Shown here in pieces: positions 1 through 11,000 of a stretch of DNA of 64,000 nucleotides; positions within the stretch are counted from its first letter, which is position 1, and the number at the start of each line of letters is the position of its first letter. Where the stretch lies: positions 22,692,001 to 22,756,000 of the forward strand of contig JAFFJZ010000003.1 in the NCBI GenBank assembly GCA_018340375.1. Reading direction: 5' to 3'. The position numbers were made by a program, and so were the translations under genes. The notes below the pieces were generated by a model that was given only the letters and a program-made list of their open reading frames with translations, was not told the origin of the DNA and made no database searches. The stretch comes from Gonatopus flavifemur (taxonomy: Eukaryota; Arthropoda; Insecta; Hymenoptera; Dryinidae).

Positions 1-1248
1 ATAAGCTCAATAATTCCAGTATTATATACAGAATAGTAAGCAAATTCAGCTGCAAAAGTGGACATTCTTCGCCGTAAACAGCTGAAAAAATCACTGTCGC
101 GGCTGACAAGATGACTGTGACAACAGATAAATTGCTGTTACGGGAAACGTTCATCACAGTTCTAGCAAAAGGTATCAAGTGGAATCAGATTTTGCTGTTA
201 GAATGAACTTCTTCTCCGTGAAACTGCAATTCTATGTAGCTTGCTGGAAAACTCAAACGGGAGTTCTAAACGTCATACTTCGATCTTCAATTTCCTATCT
301 AGATTCCTTTGCTACGACAATTTCTCATTGCGTTAATTAACTATTTTTGTCATTCAAAAACTTTTAGACAAAAGTGAATGTATATCAAAGTGACAAATAC
401 AGATGTATATACTGATAATTGTTTATATTTTAAAAAATGGTTGGAAAAGAAGAGATATTGAAACAAAATAAACCTGTCATGAGATATTTTATCTTGAAAT
501 ATGACATTTCCAGTAAAATATTTATATTGGTCGAGGCCATGGAATGTTCAATTGAACTTCATAATTGTTTTCTTCGAACTTATTTTTCAGTAATAAGCCA
601 ATATTCTCGTGAAACGTAATAATATCAAAATACTTGATAATATATATCAATCTTGAAATGTTGACGATAATAACATTCTCTCAGAAACGTGAGTGATTAT
701 TCAAGCAGTGCGAAATTAAAAAAAAAACTAACCTTTCCAAAAATCTTGTGGAATTTTGAAAATTATGTAATTATGCATGAATAATTTTTCAAAGCATTTT
801 CTATACGTGTATATAGAATTTATTCACGACGGCATCCAAAAGCCTCACTTAGACGTTGTAGATTTCTATGAGGATTTTTATGAGTGAATGAACAGTTGAG
901 CATTCGTATTTTCATGACTGGATTTTTTCAAAAGGAAGGTTGTGTCATGAATCGCTTACGCGTTCTATAGTTCATCTACAAAGTTTTGACAATTTTAGTA
1001 TCCCATTCTTACTTGTGGTGAAAGAATGAATAGAATTATAAAAATGTTTTCAAATCATCATTCAGTAAACATGAAAAGTTTTCTGTAATTGACATCCATC
1101 AAGTGATTTCTCACTCATAATGGGATCGAAAAATCAAAATAAAGCCACTTTTTAATTACTGAAATCTTGTCCTCTGGATTCACCAAACAATGACTAGTCA
1201 AACTATACTCTCTAAATTTCACTGATTGCGGTGGAAAGTTGACCACTG

Positions 1249-1514
1249 CACGGAGAAAAAGGTATCTTAAAAAGTACCATAATTTATGGATTTTCTGCGC
1301 TGGTCTGACCGAGTCTAAATATTTACCTGAGAAAAGCTCTAAAAGTACCATAATGTCTTGGACTTTTATACGGAAGGTACCATACTTATTTCAAAAAGTC
1401 CAAGAAATTATGGTACTTTTAGAGATTCATGCAAGTGAATATTCCGACTCGGGTCAGACCAGCGCTGAAAATCCATAAATTATGGTATTTTTCAAGATAT
1501 CTGTTTTCTCAGTG
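1249..1514. mobile_element. CACGGAGAAAAA hairpin MITE
   Basis: A 266-bp inverted repeat. Left CACGGAGAAAAAGGTATCTT, right (minus strand) CACTGAGAAAACAGATATCT. The arms share TACCATAATTTATGGATTTT and the GGTCTGACC motif. A related but damaged copy lies at 47226-47470. Confidence 0.8.
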
Positions 1515-2217
1515 TGCGAATCAGTGCATATACAATGTACAATCAGTGAATATTAATTGATCTTTGCAACGAAAGCAGATTCAATTAGTCAAAAACACTT
1601 TCAATTGCATAACCAGTGGCTATTCACTGATATTTCACTGATTCCATTCAGTGGTTGACTTTTACCTGCAGAAATAGTGAGATTTCACTGATTTGAATTT
1701 GGAGAGTAGGATGCCATTCTTCAGTCATTATAAAGTGACAATTCTTACGTCATTTCAACTGATTTTTTCGAATCGAATAATTACTTGAAGAAATTCACCC
1801 CAATCCCATCAAAACCCTTCATTCGTTTCAAATTTTTCGGAGAAAAAAAGAGCCGTCCTTGCAAAAATGCACGGTCAAAAAACTAACAATAATATTGCTG
1901 AATTGACAATAAAGTATTGTTATTCATTAACCCACAATATTTATTATTAACAATATTATATTGTGATATTATTGACAATTCAAATATTGAATTTTGCAGT
2001 ATGACAGCAATATGGTAAAGTTGTTATCGATGCTCTGAGATTCTATAAATAAACACGACAAAGTATGTATAAAAAATATCCTCACTGTGGAACATCATGC
2101 ACCTATACTTTTCACCGAGGAAAACAAATTTTCCATTCGAATTTATCTCTGCAAACATTCTATATCGTTTACTTTGATTCATTTGTGACAGAAAGGCAAT
2201 TTTTAGTTCTAATGTTG

Positions 2218-2330
2218 GAAAATTGCCTCAGGTAGATTCGAACCTGGGTCCCACAAGTGAGATCACATCAGCAAATCTGCAAGTTGACAATGGAGTACTT
2301 GAATTGCCATTTATGGTGGTGTCTCGGCTT
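2218..2330 (-). repeat. tRNA-like patch (possible SINE head)
   Basis: On the minus strand CCCAGGTTCGAATCTACC is a good B box (GGTTCGAATC), with a weak A-box-like word upstream. No full cloverleaf can be drawn. Confidence 0.28.
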
Positions 2331-3157
2331 TGTTCAGAGTTTACGATAAAAATATACTCAAGACAAACATAAAATTGTATGAAAAAAACAAATTGTATGA
2401 CAAATTGAATGAATCAATTAGAATTTGAATCACGGAAATCTTTTTCGACATGATTGAAAATTGTCAAAATTGTTCATCCAACTCCCCATGAGGAAATTGT
2501 TAGAATTGTAAAACAGCTAGTGTTGCCGCGATCTTCGAGCCAATCTCAATAATTTCAAACGATCCGATCTTCGAGCAGAGCTGAAAAAATTTCAATCGAT
2601 CCGAGTTTCGAGCTATTATCGTCTTTTTATATTGGTTATTAGGTATGAATTTTACGACTCAATTATGCAGAAAGGACGTATAGAAAATTGTATTTCGTTG
2701 GGAATCGAAATGTAAACATTCTTATGCAAAATTGTGAAACATGTGTTAACTACAATCGTTCTTACGTAATGAAAGTTACTTCCATCACTCATAATTATTT
2801 AATTTTCCAACTATTCGAAAATGCAACAACGTAACACACAAGTAATTGACATGATCACGTAAGAAGAACAACAGATCCAGGAATTCGGTTTTTTATATCC
2901 ATTGGATTATTGGTTTCAATACATTTCACGTTCAGAATCGTAAAATCGAGCGTGTGATTTGTCGCCTGTTGCCGTATTACCAGACTTGCTTCAAGATACA
3001 CTTTGTTGTCTGGAGTGTAGGCTACACGATCCTTTTATTTCGGTATTTCTTATAGGCAACGGAAGTATTGTAATAGAGGGAAAAATCCATTATGCAGAAG
3101 GAGGCATTTTGTCTTGGCCAAACGCTTGAAAACGTTGAAAAATGGGATTTCCAAAAA

Positions 3158-3179
3158 TGTGTGTGTGTTTGTGTGTGTA
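3158..3179 (+). repeat. (TG)n microsatellite
   Basis: Short imperfect TG run with one TT interruption. Confidence 0.85.
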
Positions 3180-3573
3180 TCGTCCGTCTGTTGCTTGTCT
3201 GTGTAGATTTTTTGGTTTACGATAACTCTTCACAGGATGCACCGATTCGAATGAATTTTTTGCGATTTGTTAGTTTAGTTTTTTGGACAAATGAAATCTA
3301 GAAGCACTCTCTAAAATTTTTAGAGTGAGATTTCATTCTTCAGGCAGCCAGAAGTTAGTTTGTCAAAATTTCCAGCGAAATTCCCACTCTTTCAGAGCGG
3401 AAGTCTAAGGTTTGAGGTTAGAAACTCTCAGCCACTCCAATTTTATAGTGAATTTTTCACTATTAAAGAGTGAGAGTTCACTCGAAACGAGTGAGAATTC
3501 CACTCGAAGCGGACTAGCTCACTTCTGAGACTTGGTGGAGTGAACCGCGTGATTTTTCATTCTTTCACATGTA

Positions 3574-3682
3574 CCCTAACAGCACAATGTATCTCTGGGA
3601 CGTTTTCTGAACGTTCTGAAAACCTCTCCTACGTTGTATAAACCTTCCATAAACGTTCCAGTGGCACGTTGTGCTGTCTGGG
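3574..3682. mobile_element. CCCTAACAGCACA element with AACGTT core
   Basis: A 109-bp element with ends CCCTAACAGCACAATGT and (minus strand) CCCAGACAGCACAACGT. The core repeats GAACGTTCTGA-like words. It directly abuts the next inverted-repeat element. Confidence 0.72.
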
Positions 3683-4044
3683 TAGGGGTGCACACGATAT
3701 TCTCGTCGAGACTGAAAAAGAATACATCATCTTAATTCCGCACAGAATTCCGACTTCGTATCTAATGAAACGGAATAATCGATCATTCCGATTTCATAAA
3801 CAAGATCAACCAAGATATGCTTCCGGTATCGTTTGTCAGGATCGCCTTGTCTCGGTGCAACGCTCAATGCAGATCTCGATATAGATCTTGATCATTTTCG
3901 TTTGCAAGATCAAAACCTGTCACGAATTTGTTCCGTCTGATGCGAAGCTTCAATTGAGTTTAGTAAACCATGTCTTACTAACAGTAGAATGATGAATATA
4001 CATCATTTTCCAAGTTCTTGACGCGAGTCTCGTGTGCACCCCTA
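3683..4044. mobile_element. TAGGGGTGCACACGA inverted-repeat element
   Basis: Left TAGGGGTGCACACGATATTC and right (minus strand) TAGGGGTGCACACGAGACTC. About 362 bp; the interior has repeated AAGATC/GATCTT and CGGAAT words and no coding capacity. Confidence 0.7.
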
Positions 4045-4186
4045 TTCACATGTAGAGAGCTGTCAGATTGAAAATTTTCTAGGGAGACAATTGATAAGAA
4101 CGGAGGAAAAGATAGAATAATGGATTAATTTATCAGAAGATCTGTATAAAGGAAACGATAATATATAGAACTCTCAGAGAGGGAGG

Positions 4187-4592
4187 GTGATTTTGATGAA
4201 GAAGAATTGGAAGATTCGATTTTGAGATCAAAATAGGCCTTCAAAAGAATTGAAGAATAATAAAGTGTCAGGAGTAGATGGCATAACTGCGGATCTCAAT
4301 GCCTCCATTAAAAGGACTCCTGACGCCTTATTTGAATTGATCAGGGATATGTACGAAAATGGGGAAGTACCGAAAGATTTCCAAAAGAATAAAATTGTTG
4401 CCATTCCAAAAAAACAAGAAGCAGACAAATGTGAGAACTACAGAACGATTAGTTTAACTCCACATGTCTCGAAAATACTGACAAAAATTATGTACAGGGA
4501 AATAGTGAATAAAATAGAGTGTAGATTAGCGGAAGATCATTCCGGTTTTAGGAAAAATAGGGGAACGCGAGAAGCAATTTTAGCACTCAGAA
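4187..4592 (+). pseudogene. LINE reverse transcriptase fragment (RTE-like), part 1
   Basis: Plus-strand remnant of a non-LTR retrotransposon reverse transcriptase. Visible blocks in order: EEELEDSILRSK in one frame, then after a frameshift RPSKELKNNKVSGVDGITAD, VPKDFQKNKIVAIPKK, CENYRTISLTPHVSKIL and EDHSGFRKNRGTREAILALR. These are the conserved fingers-region motifs of RTE/Jockey-type LINE polymerases (K-x-x-K-x-x-G-x-DGI, NYR-x-IS, GF-x-x-x-R-x-T). The coding stretch stops at 4592, where a MITE interrupts it. It is truncated, frameshifted and non-functional. Clade assignment is from motif style only. Confidence 0.8.
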
Positions 4593-4594
4593 CA

Positions 4595-4939
4595 CACCGG
4601 AAAAAAAGTTTTATTGAAATGTGAACAACCAAAAACTTTAGTTATGCTAACCAAATTTAGTAGATACATATTTGTATTCGTTATTAATTTTCAAAGTATA
4701 ATTCCACAGACGAAAAAGTATTGCTGGCATAGCAAATTACTTTGAACTACATTGCCTGCAAGAAAAAATTGTTGAAAAAACACAAAAAAAATGATTGAAG
4801 CAACTAAACTTGTTTGCTCACGTAAAAAATTTTGCTAGTAGAACTAAGCTGTCTTCCAGCTGTGGTAGTGAATATTTATGCAAGTACAATAAATTTCTCT
4901 CTCACTTGCGTTATAATAATAACGAACTCTTTTTTCCGG
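4595..4939. mobile_element. MITE inserted in the LINE reverse transcriptase
   Basis: The left end CACCGGAAAAAAAGTT and the right end (minus strand) TCCGGAAAAAAGAGTT are inverted copies flanking about 345 bp of AT-rich non-coding DNA. The reverse transcriptase frame is recognisable on both sides but not within, so this is a later insertion. Confidence 0.5.
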
Positions 4940-4966
4940 ATTGTTTTCGTATTATTTCATTTATGA

Positions 4967-5071
4967 GCTAAGTATTCCAAAACTTATTCGATTTGTATAA
5001 TTTTTAAATTCGTTGATCATGAAAATGCTTTTTACAGCGAATGCGAAGCACTGCAATGTGAACAAGGATAA
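4967..5071 (+). pseudogene. LINE reverse transcriptase fragment, part 2 (catalytic motif A)
   Basis: After the intervening MITE the plus strand reads AKYSKTYSICIIFKFVDHEN, then AFYSE, before a stop. The FVD-x-E-x-AF segment matches the motif A block (F-x-D-x-x-KAF) carrying the first catalytic Asp of LINE reverse transcriptases and is what should follow the ILALR block of part 1. This supports one polymerase gene split by an insertion and then degraded. Confidence 0.6.
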
Positions 5072-6481
5072 ATGAACGAATTAAACAAATTGAAGTGTAG
5101 ATAATGTAAATAAGTTTGACTTGGTTTATCATACATCATCTTTTCACGTTCATTCATGATTATGACTATTTCGTTGTTTCTGTTGATTCAGCGATCATAC
5201 GCTTAAGTGTGCAAATGGCCACAGTGACGTGTGTATTTTAATGACAGCAATTTGTTTTCTATTGATCGATTATCGTGTTCAAGCGAACATGGAAAATTCT
5301 GTGCACACCCAGAAAATCAGTATACTCGAATATTATATGGATCTAATAGACATTTCATTGCATCGACTGCAATTTTACTTGATTCATGAATGAAAATTCA
5401 TTAGAATGGAATCACTTTTTCATTTGATCCAATTCAAATTATGCTAGGTTCATATTCAAGTAAAAATCTACATGATTTCAATAAGATAAAAATGTACAAT
5501 TTACTTTGATATACTGATAAATAGATGGAAACGAAGTTATGGTACGCTGAGAGAAATTTTTATTATATGTATAATACAAATAGCTATAATTCATAATAAG
5601 AGAGATTATATATTTAGTTGATCCTCTGAGTGCCAACCCGTGAAAAGCAGATGAGGGAAAATGTTTTTCTTTGCCTTCTCACTTCAAAAATGCTGTAAGA
5701 AATCTAAAATCGGTGGAAACAAAATTTTCAAACTTTTCCTCTTTTCAATTGTCTTAAGTCCCCAAAGCTTCAATCAAGCATGAAAGAGTCGCTGACGCAT
5801 CGAATGGAATCCAGGAGAATTTCTCATCATCGTGTTTGCAACCAAATGATCTTGGGATTTGTGAAAAAGGGAATTTAGTAAACGCAGCAAATTTGCAAAT
5901 CTTTTTTGACAAATTATTCGAAAATAAAGCAATAAAAGGAGGTATCGCTCCATCTCCATTGAGATATTTTCATTTCGTTCTTTCGTTTTCGAGTAATTTG
6001 TCAGAATAGTTTTTGTCGTGTCCTCTTCCAACCAATGCTTCTGGTTGCATTTTCAGGGGTCGCTGGTATCACCTTAATTGTCAATAGGTTTCAGTAGAAA
6101 ATTTTCAAAAGTTCATCCTATTGGAAGAAATGGGACAATGCTAGAATTTAGGGGTTGAATAAGTTTTCTGAATGTAATGGACAGTAGCAAATTCAATTAG
6201 CAATCTCCTATATGGACTCTTTCAACGTTGATTCTTGAAATCTTCTCGTTTTTTATTTCACATTCGACGTTTGTCTTCTGGAATTTTTCCATTCTTTCCT
6301 ATTGAAACAAATGTGGAAAATCCCCAATTGCTACATGAGATTTTTTCTGTGTAACCATTAAGTATTTATATGAAAGTGGCCAAAAATCAACGAGTGAATA
6401 TTCCTTAAAAAAATTCGTTCATTCATGCTTGTAATATGATGAATGGTTAGGAATTTCCAATCGGAATCGATTAATCTTTCA

Positions 6482-6733
6482 CACTGAGAGAAGAGTTTAT
6501 TTGTATTTGATAAAGCTTACTTTGGATACAGCGAAATAAATATTTCTTCCACGTGAACTTGGCTTAATAACTATAAATGAAGTTTATCAACTGTTACAAA
6601 ACTGCATATGACATTTTTTAACTGTTATTAAACCTTATCTGAGAATAGTGAGTCATGTTTGTATGTAATAAATATTTATTTCGCCGTATCCAAAACCAGA
6701 TTCATTAAATACAAATAAACTCTTCTCTCAGTG
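6482..6733. mobile_element. CACTGAGAGAAG hairpin MITE
   Basis: A 252-bp inverted repeat. Both ends read CACTGAGAGAAGAGTTTATT on their own strand, and the arms continue through GGATACRGCGAAATAAATATTT. Its right half recurs at 13318-13383. Confidence 0.85.
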
Positions 6734-7202
6734 CATTCGAAAAACAGCTGTAGAATTTATCGAGATTTCCCAATGAAACTTATTGAAATTTCTGTAGTTT
6801 AGAATGCTTTTATTGAGACCAATAAATTTTTGTATGTATTCAATGGGCGATTATTCATTTTCACTCATTTTGAATAGATATCCGCAAACGTCTTATTCGT
6901 ACCGTTGAAATCCATTACGTTCCAATTGAATACCTATCGGTTTCTATTGGATTCAATAGGATTTTTCAACCAGGGTTTAGACATGGAATCAATTGCATAA
7001 ATCTATGGGAATTGCTTGAAATATTTAGTTCTTAAACTATTGATAAGCATGCTTGAATCAAAAGAACCTGTATGAATTATATTGATTCGGTATATAATTT
7101 TATTTAAAACATAAATTCACCTACAAATTTGTATAAAATTTCATTTCTCTTACTTATTTGGCGTTCTTACATCTATTCGTACACTTATGTATATTATACA
7201 GT

Positions 7203-7208
7203 TTTATT
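7203..7208 (-). terminator. Possible poly(A) signal (AATAAA, minus strand)
   Basis: The nearest AATAAA I found on the minus strand downstream of the stop codon at 7873, implying a 3' UTR of about 0.65-0.7 kb. In AT-rich DNA this hexamer is common by chance. Confidence 0.3.
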
Positions 7209-7872
7209 GTAGTTCAGAGTTCAAACTCGTATCAGACTTTTCTAAAAATCTTTATAGTTCCGAGCAACCTGACATGTCATATGGATGTACTTTTGAAATG
7301 ATGAATCGAAGAATAAATAATGAAAAAATAAATAAATAAATAAAGTACTTATAATTCTTATAAATATGTAATATATGGATTCAGAAAGAAATCATGAAAT
7401 TTCTTCAACTCGAATACTGAATTTTATGAATTTCGAATTTCTTTCTTCGCATTTCAATTTCATTCCAAGGAAAAATAATGACTCCACTATTTCAGCTAAG
7501 TGGTAAATTCCGATGCGATGAAGTCGTTGCAGTTAAATTTTAACTGTCATAGCGAAAAATTGAACTATCTCAGGTAAATGAATTTCAGTGGATAAAGCGA
7601 GAATAATGGAATCTTTTGTTGTTTCTTTGTTGAAAACACAAAGGGAATTTCTTTACTAGTATGAGATGTTGTTTCATTTTCATGATTTTTCTCTTATGAA
7701 TCCAAGTCAAATGAAAAACTCACTTCTTCAACGATTACTTGACGAATTTGAGCAAATATTCAAAGTACCATATAAATGCAATCTTCAGACATTAATTCGA
7801 AACTTGTTAATTTGTAAAATGGAATGTATCAATTACAATGCGCATGTATATATTATATATTATGTTAATACT

Positions 7873-8019
7873 TTATGCCGCTTCTACCGCAGATGGTGGT
7901 CGAAGCATCGATCTTGTCGCGGAAGAAAGTTTTCGCGAGACTAAATGTGCAATGTGAGACGATCTTCTCCATACGAATTCACGAGTTCTATCATGATCGT
8001 CGACACTGTCCACTCGAAC
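7873..8019 (-). CDS. Terminal coding exon: basic C-terminal helix and stop
   Basis: The acceptor CTCTTTTCATTCCAG|GTT is followed by 48 codons and TAA at 7873-7875; phase 0 fits the previous exon. It codes for residues 585-632: VRVDSVDDHDRTREFVWRRS, SHIAHLVSRKLSSATRSMLR, PPSAVEAA. The first residues extend the last beta strand of the preceding exon (LQPKQ-VRV), and the rest suits the C-terminal helix of the fold. It is too short to show up as a conspicuous open frame, but its base composition stands out sharply from the AT-rich flanks. Confidence 0.8.
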   Translation of the reverse strand, partial: VRVDSVDDHDRTREFVWRRSSHIAHLVSRKLSSATRSMLRPPSAVEAA

Positions 8020-11000
8020 CTGGAATGAAAAGAGTTTATGATATGAGACAATTTCAAATAGGTTGAAAATCTTGCGTTGCTGGGTAAATTCAACTTTGGC
8101 ATGAGGCTAAGATTTTATTGATCAAAGTTTCTTTTGAGTTTGTATATAAAATTCAATCTTTATCGATGCACAAGAGGATCGGGGGATCCCTCATTACTGT
8201 ACGATGCGTGTGTTTTCATGCTACATAGATTCATTATTCACATTATTACGCACATTCGTGCGAATCTATTACAAAATACACGGAAAACAAGGAAGTAGCT
8301 GTGACATCTACTCATTTTTTCAGCACCCTTTTTTCACCACTGTAGCTAAAATTATTGCAGCTGTAGCTATTTTTTAGCTACCACAGTAGGAAATCGTAGT
8401 TGTAACTGCACAGGTTTTGTGGTTGATATTCGGATAGCCAAATAATTGAGCTGTTGAATTTTAGCTACATTTCTTGCTGAAGGAGCTAGGTCCCGTAGCT
8501 AATCTTTAGCTATCCAAATAATAGCTGATTATTTTTTTCCGTGTAAATTTATACTAACCAAGAGTATAACACGAGAGTTCTGAAAGAATTCTACATAAAT
8601 TCAGTGTATTCATCATGAATTCTTTCCAAATTCATGTGCTATCTGGATAATTATTTTACTTCACATATTTGTACTGCAGAAATTCATCGTACATAGATTT
8701 CTTAAGACATGAAAATAAAAATATTTTACAGCAGATAAAATTTATATGTAAACTAAGAAATAAATGAATTTCTCTCGAGATCTACGTAGCGGTTCACGTC
8801 TACGTTCTCCGTTTTTTTTGTCTGATTAGACAGACTTTGAAGAAGACCTAACGTCGCTGCAGAAAACTTTCAGTATAAAATCGTTGTAAGTGGAAAAAAT
8901 TCCATTGGAATTTCGGACGAGACGATTCTGGGCTTTGGCGATCCCAAGTTGAGTGGTGGGTGGTGGTCACCCTTCATCTTTTGGACAATTTATTTGAAAA
9001 ACGGTGTGGGTGGTGCTACCAGGGCCACGTCGTCAATGAATCCGTCGTCCCCTTTCTTTCTCTTTTCGAGTTTTACTCTGAGAAAATTGTAAAGTCTGCT
9101 CCCCGAATGTTTTTTATATATCCTCTCTTCTGTCACTTGGATTACTTTTCATTCATTTTGTATCTAGAATTTAACTTCTTCCGGGAAGCGGGTTTTTTTT
9201 GTTATTGAATCCAGCCTATTAGACCCTATGATTCTCCTTTTGGTTCTTTAAACAATACCTAGACCATTCCCTCTTCCCCTAGCTAGCTAACCGAACCCCT
9301 TCTTGTTGGTTAATTTGTGTTTTCAGGTACGCACTGTTCCGAGGCAGGGTCCATCGAAATTGTACCTCGGATGGCGCCTTCTTCAAAAAAGCGCCTGGAA
9401 CTAGCTACACGGAGAGAAATTTATCTTGAAAGATTACCATTTTATTCGTAAACTAGAACTATTCGGAAAAATCAGACAATAACTTATAACATACCTTCTA
9501 ATCATTGCCAGTTGTGATAGTGAAAGTCCAAATTAATCTCGATTTTCACTATCACAGCTGGGAAAGATTAAGAGTTGAGTTAGAAGTCATTGTCTGATTT
9601 TTCCGAATAGGTCTAGTTTACGAATAAAATGGTAATCTTTCCAAATAAATTTCTCTCCGTGGAAGTAATTTCCTTGCAAACTGAACCAAATACAGCCATC
9701 AAAACGACCCAATTCCTGGTTGATTACCAAGGAGAATTACTCATTTGCCAGCCATAATTCACCTATTGAAACTAGAGGAAACACCGTCTTCAAACTCAGA
9801 CTCAATTAATCCTGAACCAACTTGTCAGTGTGGAGTGGTTGATTGAGCGTTATATGACCGTTCAGAAAGCAGTCGTCATCATCAGTTAATTCCTGGCCAA
9901 ATTCAGTGGCTAGTTCTTGGCTAATAATTGTTTATTTCTTCCATTAGGGAACAGATGAGTTACATTTAGAATTCTCGAGTACTATATATTTTGTAGCAAT
10001 CGCAATAGTTGTGACCAATATTTGTGGGATGGTTACCTAACAGAAGTAAAATCATCTTCTCATAGCTCACCTGTTTTGGTTGTAATACTCTGATCGAATG
10101 AAGAGTTGCGGCTCCACCATTCAATACTTTGAGGCTTAGTTTCCCCGACATTTCTGCGGTTGTGGCTGTGGCACTTCTGAGTTCTTTCTTCGCTGCTCTA
10201 CCAAATTCTCTCTCGACTTTGAGCACTAGTGGACCGAGGGTGAATTTGGTTTTGATCGTTGTATGATTGCTCATCAAATTCACGGATACGTCTCCGGATC
10301 TTTGAAGACTCGCTAATCCGTAAAGAGTCGCTCTGGCTTTCGGTTTGCTTCTCGTTGTCTTTTTGGTGACCTGTCAAAATCATACATTTTGATACAATCT
10401 CATTATCAAGCTCCTGGCTCGCGGAAAATAATCATGGAAAAACTCAGTTTTTGACGCAAAAATGATTAAACTGACATCTTTACTCATTACACGGGTCGCA
10501 AAAAAACTTTCTTCTGGTGCTCGAGATCTGGTAAATGATTCGAAGGGCTTTTGTGTGTGTGTTAAACGTGGAACGTATATCAAATTTCTTAGATTCACTT
10601 ACTTTCTATATCTTTCATACTTAATTTTCATATATAATCTATAGAATTTTATATATAGTATAAAATTATAAAATAACCAGCTACTCCATCAAATCTGATA
10701 TTATTTTCGTGTTCAGTGTTCGAATCGAATGGTATTCTGATTAAAATTTTGCTGTTTGAGCCCTCCAAGGGATACCAGCGTACCATCCGAGTAAAGAATT
10801 TCTCTGCAAAATTCCTCCGGACTGAACTTATGAAACAGTCTGAAATTTTCAGGGTCTTAATCTTTGAAACTTTACAAATTGCAGTCCCCATACAACAAAA
10901 ATTGCTGTGCAACCATTGCTCTTTGTTGTTTCTTGAATTTACGCAAAGTTGCTAAGAATTTGCTACGCATGTGATGGAGAGTTTCATGAAACCGAGCAAC

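Larger units (their letters stand above)
1..7202. other. 3' intergenic flank of the gene
   Basis: No protein gene of the host is supported. 1-200 resembles the GCTGT/AGCAAAT-type repeats at 27340-27680. Inverted-repeat elements occur at 1249-1514, 3574-3682, 3683-4044, 4595-4939 and 6482-6733, and a LINE remnant at 4187-5071. There is a (TG)n tract at 3158-3179, a CACTC/GAGTG word cluster at 3300-3560 and an ATTGG/CCAAT word cluster at 6800-6975. The rest is plain AT-rich DNA. Confidence 0.6.
8020..10070 (-). other. Intron between coding exons 5 and 6
   Basis: A 2051-bp GT-AG intron. It holds three inverted-repeat elements (8279-8543, 8570-8646, 9408-9661), described separately. Between them, 8900-9400 is GC-richer and pyrimidine-rich, without an exon I can support. 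Confidence 0.7.

Noticed and set aside
10198..10383. Overlapping minus-strand frame (SESSKIRRRIREFDEQS...)
   Set aside because: Alternative frame of the fifth coding exon. The correct frame follows from the acceptor at 10371 and gives the family-like beta motif.
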